From a virus, in the IMG/VR virus record IMGVR_UViG_3300049847_000198, positions 1 through 64,000 of that record: a DNA stretch of 64,000 nt. One strand, given 5' to 3'. The translations under genes were made by a program, and so were the position numbers. Shown here one piece after another: positions 1 through 7,002 of the stretch. A model generated the notes under the pieces. The model was given only the letters and a program-made list of their open reading frames with translations, did not search any database and had not been told where the DNA came from. Positions within the stretch are counted from its first letter, which is position 1. Each line of letters opens with the position of its first letter.

Positions 1-93
1 CTAGGCTACGGCTACGGCTACGGCAACGGCTACGGCTACGGCTACGGCTACGGCTACGGCAACGGCTACGGCGACGGCTACGGCGACGGCTAA
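1..93 (+). CDS. Gly-Tyr-repeat protein, C-terminal end (partial)
   Basis: This is the last 30 codons of a gene cut by the window edge, read in frame 1 and ending at TAA 91-93. The visible tail is almost only Gly-Tyr dipeptides, with Asn or Asp replacing Tyr at intervals, encoded by a tandem GGCTAC hexamer (variants GGCAAC, GGCGAC). Such aromatic glycine repeats occur in surface, fibre or low-complexity proteins; no function can be given from the fragment. The near-perfect DNA repeat suggests recent expansion by slippage. Confidence 0.6.
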   Translation, partial: LGYGYGYGNGYGYGYGYGYGNGYGDGYGDG

Positions 94-185
94 AACTGCC
101 AGGCATCCAGATGTTTGCTGACGAAGAAGACGGAAGACGACGAGTAGGCTTGTGTTTTCTTTTAAGACGAACGTAGCATACGCAC

Positions 186-413
186 ATGGTTGCGACAGAA
201 TTACATCCTGCTGTCTGGACGGTATGCGATAGTTGCGGATCGCAGATGTGGACTCCGGTTTTCGATAGACCGATGAGTCCTGAAGAGCTTGAAGAGTTTC
301 ACGCTTGCTTCGGCGACGAAGCGAAGTCGCTCATGTTTCCTCAGCAGATGGAATGTCCGCATTGCCATGAGGTGTTCGATGTGGACTGTTCTCAATTAGG
401 AGTTCGTTTTTGA
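186..413 (+). CDS. Small zinc-ribbon protein
   Basis: A 75-residue protein with two CxxC knuckles (C14/C17 and C57/C60), the usual layout of a treble-clef or zinc-ribbon fold. It probably binds one zinc ion and may contact nucleic acid or protein, but the family is not recognised. It starts at ATG 186 without a strong Shine-Dalgarno sequence. Its TGA overlaps the TTG start of the next gene, so the two are probably translationally coupled. Confidence 0.6.
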   Translation: MVATELHPAVWTVCDSCGSQMWTPVFDRPMSPEELEEFHACFGDEAKSLMFPQQMECPHCHEVFDVDCSQLGVRF

Positions 414-598
414 TCGCACCAATGGAACCATCGCACGAATCTCAGGCATCGGGTTGGCTTCCGCCGACGCCGTACTGCGTTTGGAATCGAACAAATTTCC
501 CGGACGGACACAGTCACGAGTCGTGTGTGTGCTTTTCGACCGTCGATGAACTAGTGGAATTCATCGACGGTCAAGACGACGAACCGGTAGGGCAGTAA
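410..598 (+). CDS. Hypothetical protein, 62 aa
   Basis: A short protein with no recognised domain. I chose TTG 410 because AGGAG lies at 398-402 at good spacing and the start overlaps the preceding TGA; ATG 422 is the alternative. The product is mostly polar, with an acidic C-terminus. It is followed after 2 bases by a small membrane protein, so it appears to belong to the same operon. Confidence 0.5.
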   Translation: MIAPMEPSHESQASGWLPPTPYCVWNRTNFPDGHSHESCVCFSTVDELVEFIDGQDDEPVGQ

Positions 599-600
599 AA

Positions 601-807
601 ATGAATCCGAATGCTTGGTATCTAAAAAAGAAGGTCTGGGTTGCAATCGTCTCCGCTGTCGGAGCAATGATCGCAGCGAAGACTGACAATCAAGACATGG
701 CCGACAAGATCGTCTACGTCGGCATGACGCTGATCGGCGCTTTAGGACTTGAAGACTTCGGGAAAGCAAAAGATCAAACGACTCCAACTGAAACGAAAAC
801 AGTATGA
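601..807 (+). CDS. Small membrane protein, holin candidate
   Basis: A 68-residue protein with one clear hydrophobic segment (about residues 13-27), a second weaker one (about 38-50) and a charged C-terminal tail. Size and topology resemble small phage holins, which permeabilise the inner membrane at lysis. There is no sequence signature to prove this. Neighbouring genes encode a secreted protein and a papain-like peptidase, which fits a lysis or envelope module. It overlaps the next gene by ATGA. Confidence 0.5.
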   Translation: MNPNAWYLKKKVWVAIVSAVGAMIAAKTDNQDMADKIVYVGMTLIGALGLEDFGKAKDQTTPTETKTV

Positions 808-1580
808 AACAGCTTCGCCTGTCCGCTATCTGCTGGTCTCTATTGTTCTCTGCGGTCATCGCTGCACCGCCAGTGCCGATGATTACCACGAATCTGCAAG
901 AGGGCGGAGAGATCGTGCCAGGCGACCTGGTTGTGTTTGACGCATCAACGTCAACTGACGCCGACCTGTTCAAGTGGGATGTCGATCCAAAAAGGTTTCC
1001 TGATGGAAAACCAACCAACGAATTGTCTGCGGACGGAAAGTCAATCCGTATCGCTTCGCGTCCTGGCACATATTCGGTTTTGCTGGCCGTCGCCAACAAA
1101 GAAGAAATCGTCCTGATGCGTCGGATTGTGAACGTCGGAAAGTCGAATCCAAGCCCATTCAATCCACAGCCGTTTAATCCTGATCCTCCGAAGCCTGACC
1201 CAGCGAAGCCGACGTTTCCTGATGAGCAGTTTGGAATGTCAACGCTGGCCTATGGTGCGGCGATAGCGATGCCTGACAGAAGCAAACACAAGAGCCTCGC
1301 GATGGCATTTCGTGTCGTGGGTGGTGCTGCTGTTGCTGGCGGATATAACTCACTGAAGGAAATCGAACTCGCTTCGGTTGAAGCAAATCGCAAGGCGATC
1401 TGCGGAACAGTTGATCCGAATGGCGAAGAGGGCAAGGCAATTCGGACTGCGTATCTTCCGTTTTTCAAAGCGTTGCAGCCAAAGATCACGGAACTATCTC
1501 TCGACAAGGCTTCACTTCCCGCTCAGTACGGAAGAATGCTTATCGAAATCAGCGACGGACTAATGGCCGCAGGGAAATAG
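804..1580 (+). CDS. Secreted protein with PKD-like domain
   Basis: A 258-residue protein starting with a classical signal peptide (about residues 1-21, Lys-Gln then a hydrophobic core ending in Ala-Ala). Residues about 24-113 look like an Ig/PKD beta-sandwich (runs such as GDLVVFDAS and GTYSVLLAV). A Pro-rich linker (about 115-140) and a mostly helical C-terminal part follow. The protein would be exported across the inner membrane. A role in adsorption, lysis or superinfection control is possible but not shown. Confidence 0.6.
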   Translation: MKQLRLSAICWSLLFSAVIAAPPVPMITTNLQEGGEIVPGDLVVFDASTSTDADLFKWDVDPKRFPDGKPTNELSADGKSIRIASRPGTYSVLLAVANKEEIVLMRRIVNVGKSNPSPFNPQPFNPDPPKPDPAKPTFPDEQFGMSTLAYGAAIAMPDRSKHKSLAMAFRVVGGAAVAGGYNSLKEIELASVEANRKAICGTVDPNGEEGKAIRTAYLPFFKALQPKITELSLDKASLPAQYGRMLIEISDGLMAAGK

Positions 1581-1582
1581 AC

Positions 1583-2509
1583 ATGCCTGACACAGCGTTT
1601 ACGCCTCTCTTCGGGTGGGCCGGAACCAGGGTCGCCGATGAGGCTTGGGAGCAGGTCGGCGTAGAGATGCCGAAGTTTCAGATCGCAGGATCGAGCCAGT
1701 CGTTCGCAGGACAATCTTTTCGTGCTTGGGAATTCGCTAGAAAGGTGTTTGGAAAAGACATTGACCGTGTCGTTCAACTCACTGGTGACTGCGTGAGTCG
1801 TTCCTCAGCAGATGTCTGCGAGTGGATTCAGTGCATCGAGATTGCGAACGGAGACAGGGAATCGTTCAAGCGAATCCTGTGCAGCTACAACTATGCAACG
1901 AGCCGCGTTCTAGTCGGAAAGAATCAGTTGCGAGGCGGTGCTGGGTCAGTCGGTTCTTGGATGGCGAAAGCGATTCAGCAGTACGGTCTTCTTGCGGATG
2001 ATTTTTCTGGAACGCCAGACTACTCTGGAAAACTGTCGGATGCTTGGGGTGACGACAAGCCGTATAACGGAATCAAGTTCAATCAGTTCATCGACGAGGG
2101 TGACAACCATCCAATTCGCACCGTCTCTCGCATCACGAAATGGGATGACCTTAGAGACGCAATCTGCAACGGGCACTTGGCTACAATCAGTAGCAATCGA
2201 GGATACGCATACAAGCCTGACTCTGACGGATTCCATCGACCAAGCGGTTCATGGTCTCATCAAATGGGAATCGTTGCCATCTCGGACAATCCATCGAAGT
2301 CATGGGTCGGTATATCTAATCAGTGGGGCGACATGTTCGGACATTTGAATGACTTTGAGACTGGCGAACCTTGGCCGATTGGTATGCTTCGCGTGCGTCG
2401 AGACGACTTTGAAAAGCACCACTTAACTTCAAGTGCTGAATGCTTTGTTTACAGTTCTTTCGACGGGTTCCCTGATCGTTCATCCGAACTCACAGGCTTG
2501 CTGATATGA
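1583..2509 (+). CDS. Papain-like cysteine peptidase
   Basis: A 308-residue protein with the residue order of a papain-fold peptidase: a Gln-x4-Cys motif (Q65, C70 in QLTGDC), a His in a hydrophobic strand (H226 in WSHQMGIVAI) and an Asn-Gln-Trp-Gly (N246), the counterpart of papain Asn-Ser-Trp-Gly. I infer a cysteine peptidase or amidase, perhaps acting on cell wall or on a structural protein. There is no signal peptide. The C-terminus ends in Thr-Gly-Leu-Leu-Ile, a motif shared with the next two genes. It overlaps the next gene by ATGA. Confidence 0.6.
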   Translation: MPDTAFTPLFGWAGTRVADEAWEQVGVEMPKFQIAGSSQSFAGQSFRAWEFARKVFGKDIDRVVQLTGDCVSRSSADVCEWIQCIEIANGDRESFKRILCSYNYATSRVLVGKNQLRGGAGSVGSWMAKAIQQYGLLADDFSGTPDYSGKLSDAWGDDKPYNGIKFNQFIDEGDNHPIRTVSRITKWDDLRDAICNGHLATISSNRGYAYKPDSDGFHRPSGSWSHQMGIVAISDNPSKSWVGISNQWGDMFGHLNDFETGEPWPIGMLRVRRDDFEKHHLTSSAECFVYSSFDGFPDRSSELTGLLI

Positions 2510-3177
2510 GACGACGCGATTTTCTGAGCACATTCTTGATTGGTAGTTCAGCTTGCTTTGCGCAAGATGGACTACTGATCGACGACCCGAATCCAGCAAA
2601 CGGATTGTTGATGGACGGCCACGAAGTCGGCGACGGTCTATTGATAGACATTCCGAAAGAAGTTTTAGAGTCTCAGAAAAAGATCGTCGTTCATCTCTAC
2701 TCGCCGACGTGGGCTTGCCCGCCATGCGATGTGGCCATCAAGGAATTGAAGGACCATATAGGCATCAAGCTAGTCGTCCATAAGGACGACGAACCACCTG
2801 GATACTTCAAAGGCAAGTCGTTTCCGATTCTGCATTGGGGGGAGGGTGATAAGTGGCAGTCTGGATGGAATGGGAAAGAAAAATTTCTAGCAAAGCTGCT
2901 TGGCGACGATTCTTCTCCACCATCCAAGAAGACGAATCAATCAATTTCGATCAAGGATTCTGGTGGTCATCACTGGTCCGTGAGCGGCGATTGGCAACCG
3001 ACATTACAGAAGACAATCAATCATCTGGTGCATGTGCATGGCTTTCAGCGTGAGCGACTGGCAAACTTGAATCTTGGTCAAGCCTTGACGCTTCACGATG
3101 CTGTGCATGAAGGGCGATTCAGTCGAGCGAAGCATGTTTCTCAGTATCAGCAGAGAACAGAGGATTGCCCAACTTGA
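2506..3177 (+). CDS. Tat-exported thioredoxin-like protein
   Basis: A 223-residue protein with an N-terminal RRRDFL twin-arginine motif and hydrophobic stretch, then a linker holding three copies of Gly-Leu-Leu-Ile/Met-Asp (residues about 22-48). A thioredoxin-like fold follows, with the redox motif C71-P-P-C74 after a beta strand. It is probably exported folded and acts as a thiol oxidoreductase or reductase in the cell envelope. The residues after about 140 match no family I know. The gene is translationally coupled to the peptidase upstream. Confidence 0.6.
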   Translation: MRRRDFLSTFLIGSSACFAQDGLLIDDPNPANGLLMDGHEVGDGLLIDIPKEVLESQKKIVVHLYSPTWACPPCDVAIKELKDHIGIKLVVHKDDEPPGYFKGKSFPILHWGEGDKWQSGWNGKEKFLAKLLGDDSSPPSKKTNQSISIKDSGGHHWSVSGDWQPTLQKTINHLVHVHGFQRERLANLNLGQALTLHDAVHEGRFSRAKHVSQYQQRTEDCPT

Positions 3178-3249
3178 CCGACAAGCAATAACGGAGCACG
3201 GTCGTACTCCGCGAAACAAAGTTCCTTTCTTTTCTTCAGGTGGTAAATC

Positions 3250-3636
3250 ATGTCAGACATAGATGCCCATGTTGCGAATTGTCTTCAGGCGAAAACGACG
3301 TTTGCAGATCAAAAAGAACTGCAAGTTGCGGGATTCGACTTCATGTCACTGATCGGCATTCTATTGCCGGTATTGACGCAACTGCTTGGCAACTGCTTCA
3401 AGACGCCTACGGCGGAAGAAATCTCGGCGCGGCTGGCGAAAGGCGAAGCCGACCCGAACGTGCGTCAGGCGGCATGGGTTGCTGTCAAAAAGGCGACGCA
3501 GGACAAGCTGCACAACGCGACCAACCTGCGACTTAGCCAAGGTCTCTGCGAGGCTTGCAGGACTGCGACTGACGAGCAACGCATGGAGTTTGTTACCGGC
3601 GTCAAGAACGTCAACGAAGACGGATTGCTGATCTAG
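3250..3636 (+). CDS. Hypothetical protein with hydrophobic segment and GLLI tail
   Basis: A 128-residue protein with a hydrophobic stretch at about residues 29-50 that may be a membrane segment, followed by a helical region. The C-terminus is Asp-Gly-Leu-Leu-Ile, the same tail as the peptidase two genes upstream and the repeats in the thioredoxin-like protein. The SD region is CAGGTGGT before ATG 3250. It is the last gene before the terminator at 3715. The function is unknown. Confidence 0.55.
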   Translation: MSDIDAHVANCLQAKTTFADQKELQVAGFDFMSLIGILLPVLTQLLGNCFKTPTAEEISARLAKGEADPNVRQAAWVAVKKATQDKLHNATNLRLSQGLCEACRTATDEQRMEFVTGVKNVNEDGLLI

Positions 3637-3714
3637 CGATATATCCGAAAAGGAATTCGGGTGGCGGTCGTCACGGACTAGGCGACTGCGGCATGATGCC
3701 GTTCTGCCGATAAA

Positions 3715-3744
3715 AACGCCGCAAGGATGCGGCGTTCGGTTTTT
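3715..3744. terminator. Intrinsic terminator, probably bidirectional
   Basis: The stem AACGCCGC (3715-3722) pairs perfectly with GCGGCGTT (3729-3736) around a 6-base loop, followed by CGG and TTTTT on the plus strand. The run of A at 3712-3716 gives a T-tract for the minus strand. It ends the operon that starts near position 186. Confidence 0.8.
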
Positions 3745-3812
3745 ATGAAAGTAGACTCGCCGATCTGCTTCTGGTTACGATTATTCGTCACTCGAATTAT
3801 CGGAGCGGAAAC

Positions 3813-3935
3813 ATGGCAACAAAGAAGCCGGCAAGACGAAGACCAGCGGCAAGAGCACTAACCGCGCAAGACGCTTTCACCGGCCTGTCTGGCGGATGGA
3901 AGAACTGGTCGCAGTTTGGAATGTCGATACAATGA
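3813..3935 (+). CDS. Small basic protein, 40 aa
   Basis: A short open frame starting at ATG 3813 with GGAG at 3802-3805, encoding a 40-residue peptide with a Lys/Arg/Ala-rich N-terminus (MATKKPARRR) and a Gly/Trp-containing C-terminal half. The good SD and spacing favour a real gene. It may bind nucleic acid because of its basic head. It lies alone between a terminator and the HNH leader hairpins. Confidence 0.45.
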   Translation: MATKKPARRRPAARALTAQDAFTGLSGGWKNWSQFGMSIQ

Positions 3936-3939
3936 AACA

Positions 3940-3993
3940 ACCATGCCGTTGAAGCGGCATGGTCTGACCGAAATCGTATCTAGGAAATACGAA
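3940..3993 (+). promoter_or_regulatory. Two-hairpin leader of the HNH gene; SD in a loop
   Basis: The first hairpin is a 9-bp stem (3940-3948 with 3955-3963) with loop TTGAAG. The second is a 6-bp stem, TCGTAT (3974-3979) with ATACGA (3987-3992), whose 7-base loop CTAGGAA carries the Shine-Dalgarno AGGAA at proper distance from ATG 3994. An AGGA in a hairpin loop over the SD is the classical layout of a CsrA site, and this phage encodes a CsrA at 58396-58641. Regulation by CsrA is inference. Confidence 0.5.
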
Positions 3994-4554
3994 ATGGCTT
4001 CCACGAAGAATACTCGATGCGTCAAGAAAAATGGTATCTGGGTTGCAAAAGACGGTGCTTACGAGTCTGTTAAAATCCAGGGACTGGTTCAAGCCGGAAA
4101 TCTGTTTTATGTCGCGGAACAAAGATACGCGGTTTGGAGTTGCTGGTGCGGCGAGTTCTTTGTTAGCAATTACCAGAACGTCGCGCGAGGGAAAGTGAAG
4201 TCGTGCGGATGCTACAGAAGAGAGATCGCGAAGATGCTGAACCAAAAGGCGACCAGGAAACTCAGGAAGGCGTCTACCAGCCAGATTAGTCTGGTTGATT
4301 TTGAATCTACCGTTTCAGTTGGCTTGCAGATCGAAGGACGGGAAGTAATTGGCGTCCCGTTTCGCCTGAAATTCAATGGAAGATCGCATAATCATGCCGT
4401 TTGTCTTTGTGTCAAATGCGGACGTTTTGATGTTTGCTCAACGAGTGACATTCAGGACGCGAAGCAATGCCGCGAGTGCTACTTGTCTGAACATACGACG
4501 CATGGCAGAACCGGGCAACGACTTTTCAAAATATGGCAAAAGATGATCGACTGA
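3994..4554 (+). CDS. HNH homing endonuclease, N-terminal part up to in-frame TGA
   Basis: The frame from ATG 3994 (SD AGGAA) runs to TGA 4552-4554, giving 186 residues. It carries several CxC/CxxC pairs of a zinc-binding, DNA-recognition type found N-terminal to phage HNH enzymes. The last residues read KIWQKMID, after which related enzymes continue Arg-Cys. The same frame continues after the TGA for another 122 codons with a clear HNH domain (next entry). So the gene is either broken by a CGA-to-TGA change or read through. Confidence 0.6.
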   Translation: MASTKNTRCVKKNGIWVAKDGAYESVKIQGLVQAGNLFYVAEQRYAVWSCWCGEFFVSNYQNVARGKVKSCGCYRREIAKMLNQKATRKLRKASTSQISLVDFESTVSVGLQIEGREVIGVPFRLKFNGRSHNHAVCLCVKCGRFDVCSTSDIQDAKQCRECYLSEHTTHGRTGQRLFKIWQKMID

Positions 4555-4605
4555 TGCACTCTTGGAGGATTTGGCAGCAAGCGTTACGGCGATCGTGGAA
4601 TATCC

Positions 4606-4923
4606 GTGTGCAACGAGTGGAAGAAAGACTACGAAGCGTTTCATGCTTGGTCGATGGCTAACGGGTATCAAGACAATCTAACCATCGACAGACAAGACAA
4701 CGATTTTGGTTACAATCCTGAGAATTGCCGCTGGACGACGATGCTCGTTCAGGCGAACAACAAATCGAACAACATTCCGATTGAGGCGTTCGGTGAGACA
4801 AAGAATCTTGCGCAATGGGCAAGAGATACTCGCTGCGTTGTTGGATCGCAGACTATCCAAAATCGAATTGCTGGTGGGCTTCAACCGGAAATTGCAATAT
4901 CGAAGCCTCCTCGATCAAAATGA
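4606..4923 (+). CDS. HNH endonuclease domain, downstream part in the same frame
   Basis: This segment is in frame with the part ending at TGA 4552. Reading on from 4555, it shows the conserved pattern of phage HNH enzymes: GDRGISVCNEW, NGYQDNLTIDRQDN, YNPENCRWTT and QANNKSNN. This is the catalytic beta-beta-alpha metal region, followed by a small helical DNA-binding tail. ATG 4606 has no good SD, so independent translation seems poor. TGA 4921-4923 overlaps the ATG of the next gene. Taken together 3994-4923 would be a complete homing endonuclease of about 309 residues. Confidence 0.6.
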   Translation: MCNEWKKDYEAFHAWSMANGYQDNLTIDRQDNDFGYNPENCRWTTMLVQANNKSNNIPIEAFGETKNLAQWARDTRCVVGSQTIQNRIAGGLQPEIAISKPPRSK

Positions 4924-5387
4924 CATGGAAAATCAAAATGCCGAAACCGAAAGTGACCGCAAAACGCAGACCGGCGCGGAGAGTCACGGTCGGACAGACT
5001 GCTCGTGCCGTAAGTGTATTCGACAAGTATGGCTCTCTCTTGAAGATGTTTGCTAATTATGGTGCCGCAGGACTTTTTGGCGGTTACATACTTATCGTCA
5101 CTCTGCCGAACGCTCAAACGGCATTCACGACTGCTCTCGAAAAGCAAGCTGAACAGAACCGAGAAGATCGCAAGAACGGCTGGGATCACGGAGAAAAAGC
5201 CGTAGAAAAGTTGACCACTTCAATGGACCGCCTCGGCGACAAATTCGGCACAGTTCAGGCGACAACACAATCAAAGCAGGACAAAATTATTTCTGGGATT
5301 GAGCAGACCAATCAATTGCTTTCTCGTCAGATGCCGATCGCTCCCACGTTGTCGCCTTCAATCTCGAATCACAGGAACGACCAGTGA
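4920..5387 (+). CDS. Membrane-anchored coiled-coil protein
   Basis: A 155-residue protein: a basic N-terminal tail (about 30 residues), one transmembrane segment around residues 45-65, then a charged region rich in Glu, Lys and Gln that should form a coiled coil, and a Pro/Ser tail. The topology resembles an inner-membrane spanin or another lysis accessory protein, but nothing proves it. The start ATG 4920 overlaps the preceding TGA; ATG 4938 is an alternative. It overlaps the next gene by GTGA. Confidence 0.55.
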   Translation: MTWKIKMPKPKVTAKRRPARRVTVGQTARAVSVFDKYGSLLKMFANYGAAGLFGGYILIVTLPNAQTAFTTALEKQAEQNREDRKNGWDHGEKAVEKLTTSMDRLGDKFGTVQATTQSKQDKIISGIEQTNQLLSRQMPIAPTLSPSISNHRNDQ

Positions 5388-5728
5388 AAAGAAACATCTT
5401 AATCGCCGTATCATTGATTGCAGTTTCCGGTGTTGTTCTCGCTGACGCATTCAATCGTTCTGTCGAGGTGAACGATGCGAACAACACGCTTCGCGCTGTA
5501 TTGTTTGCGGTCGATAACGACAACAAGAGCGGGCTTGAGTTGCGCGATCCGAATGGAAGGACGCGGTTCTCTGTACACACGAATCAAAACCACGACCCGT
5601 TTATGAACATGATAGACGCGAACGGAAAATCACGGATCGAAATGGGATTGGCACCGAATGGAGATGCCTACCTTCTCATGAGACGCGGAAACGGGGCTAT
5701 CGTGCATTCGTTTATTGCTCCGAATTAA
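5384..5728 (+). CDS. Secreted repeat protein, 114 aa
   Basis: GTG start at 5384, overlapping the previous stop. It has a signal peptide (Lys-Arg then a hydrophobic core ending near Ala-Asp, residues 1-21). The mature part shows repeated strands with D-x-N-G-(R/K) turns (DPNGRTRF, DANGKSRIEM, APNGDAYLLM), as in tail-fibre-like or autotransporter-type beta repeats. It is probably exported or on the virion surface. The function is not known. Confidence 0.55.
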   Translation: MKRNILIAVSLIAVSGVVLADAFNRSVEVNDANNTLRAVLFAVDNDNKSGLELRDPNGRTRFSVHTNQNHDPFMNMIDANGKSRIEMGLAPNGDAYLLMRRGNGAIVHSFIAPN

Positions 5729-5737
5729 GGACACGCC

Positions 5738-6013
5738 ATGCTCAAGTTACTCGCTGCCGCATTGATTGCCTTGGTCTCGTGTAACGCCGAAGCCGGAGTT
5801 CGTTCTGGAAAGACTTCGCCAATCTATCCGTATCCTGGCGGGCCGCAGCCGGTGCGTTGCCACTACGAAACAAGTCTTGTCGATCAGTTAGTCGAAGTCA
5901 CTTACGTTGACGCTTGCGGGCGAATCGGCGTGTATTACTACTGGCGTCGAGTTCAGAAGCTAGTCCGTGTCTGCGAGCCAACTCACAGATACCACATCCT
6001 CGACGAAGAGTAG
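5738..6013 (+). CDS. Small secreted protein with four cysteines
   Basis: A 91-residue protein with a typical signal peptide (cleavage probably after Ala-Glu-Ala at about 19). The mature region has spaced cysteines and many Tyr residues, suggesting a disulfide-stabilised small extracytoplasmic protein. A thioredoxin-like protein is encoded about 3 kb upstream. No family is recognised. Confidence 0.55.
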   Translation: MLKLLAAALIALVSCNAEAGVRSGKTSPIYPYPGGPQPVRCHYETSLVDQLVEVTYVDACGRIGVYYYWRRVQKLVRVCEPTHRYHILDEE

Positions 6014-6018
6014 CCGTG

Positions 6019-6237
6019 ATGGGCGACGTTCTGAATGTTGTTGCGCTGGTAAAAAACAACACGCTACCAAGCGAGACGTACCTGTTTCTTTTCGACAACG
6101 AGAGCGTCACGCAGACTTACGATCAGGTCCAGATTCTCGCAGAAGACAAAGACCTGAATCTCAATCTCCGAGACGTCGTCTTGATCTGCAAAAAGATCAG
6201 GGAAATCGAGTCGCGGCACGAACCAGACTTCGAGTAG
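6019..6237 (+). CDS. Hypothetical protein, 72 aa
   Basis: ATG 6019, five bases after the preceding stop. An acidic, soluble-looking protein of mixed alpha/beta character; no motif is recognised. It is the last gene of its cluster before the promoter at 6240-6268. Confidence 0.5.
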   Translation: MGDVLNVVALVKNNTLPSETYLFLFDNESVTQTYDQVQILAEDKDLNLNLRDVVLICKKIREIESRHEPDFE

Positions 6238-6239
6238 GC

Positions 6240-6268
6240 TTTACAATTCTTGTTCGTTATGGTAAAAT
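6240..6268 (+). promoter_or_regulatory. Sigma70-like promoter with GTTCGTT box
   Basis: TTTACA (6240-6245), 17-base spacer, TAAAAT (6263-6268), with TTGTTCGTTATGG in the spacer just before the -10. The same spacer box recurs upstream of several operons on both strands. It drives the secreted-protein gene at 6294. Confidence 0.65.
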
Positions 6269-6293
6269 CTCCACTCACAAGGAGACCGAGACC

Positions 6294-6560
6294 ATGAAAG
6301 CTTTTCTGTTCGCGATTGTCGTCGCGTTGTGTGTGCCGAGCGTTTCTTCGGCGCAGTATTACCCGCAGCTTTCGCAGTTGCGTCAAGCACCGTTTCGTAG
6401 TCAACCTCGATCCAACTACGGCGTTTTCGTTCAACGTGGGAATAGCGGATACTTCTTCCAAGGCAACAATCGCCGTCCGTCGTTTCAGACGTATCAACAA
6501 GGTCGATTCACTCACGTCATTCAAGGCAATCGCCGAGTCGGAACGATTTATCGTCGCTAG
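6294..6560 (+). CDS. Small secreted Gln/Arg-rich protein
   Basis: Start ATG 6294 with AAGGAGA upstream. An 88-residue precursor with a strong signal peptide (MKAFLFAIVVALC, cleavage after Ser-Ser-Ala around 19) and a mature part rich in Gln, Arg, Tyr and Phe. It has its own sigma70-like promoter with the phage box, so it may be made in quantity. Function unknown; an envelope or virion-decorating role is possible. Confidence 0.6.
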   Translation: MKAFLFAIVVALCVPSVSSAQYYPQLSQLRQAPFRSQPRSNYGVFVQRGNSGYFFQGNNRRPSFQTYQQGRFTHVIQGNRRVGTIYRR

Positions 6561-6565
6561 TTCGC

Positions 6566-6709
6566 GGGCGCAAGGTGTTGCGGCAGCACTAACTGGATTG
6601 ATCGTCTAGTTGTCTTGGTCTGAAAAGAATGATTCTCGCGAGATAGTTCGCTGAATGTCCAAGATTACCGCCACCGGAGGGGAACCGGGTTCGATTCCCG
6701 GTGCGTCCA
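6566..6709 (+). other. tRNA-like element with long central insertion
   Basis: The ends look like a tRNA: GGGCGCA (6566-6572) pairs with TGCGTCC (6702-6708; one G-U), a D-arm-like GTGT/GCAC hairpin follows at 6575-6589, and a perfect T-arm (CCGGG, TTCGATT, CCCGG) lies at 6685-6701 stacked on the acceptor. The middle is about 70 bases too long and contains extra hairpins (AACTGGA/TCTAGTT with loop TTGATCG; TCTTGG/CCAAGA). It could be a tRNA with an insertion, a decayed tRNA, or a tRNA 3' end used as an attachment site. Confidence 0.4.
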
Positions 6710-6726
6710 CTTTGAAAGGCAACGGA

Positions 6727-6999
6727 ATGCGCGACGAATATGAAGACGAAATGAGTCGCTTCCACGCCATGAATCAAAAACCGGAAAGGCAGTCCGACTG
6801 GTTGTTGGACGTTTCCTGCAAGCCGTACCTTTTCATTCCGATGGACGGCGATGCGATTATTTTCGAGTCGTCCGTTCTGTCTGATAGGTGTCCCGGTCGC
6901 TTGCTTGATGTTTACCACTCAGGCGGCGAGAAGTTGGCACATCAATGGAAGATTAAGAATCCAACTTGGCACGAAGATAATCGACGATCAGCAAGGTAA
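6727..6999 (+). CDS. Hypothetical protein, 90 aa
   Basis: ATG 6727 follows the recurrent ribosome binding site GAAAGGCAA (6714-6722). A soluble protein with a Trp-rich C-terminal end; the family is unknown. It lies three bases before the primase-polymerase gene and is probably co-transcribed with it. Confidence 0.55.
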   Translation: MRDEYEDEMSRFHAMNQKPERQSDWLLDVSCKPYLFIPMDGDAIIFESSVLSDRCPGRLLDVYHSGGEKLAHQWKIKNPTWHEDNRRSAR

Positions 7000-7002
7000 A
7001 CG

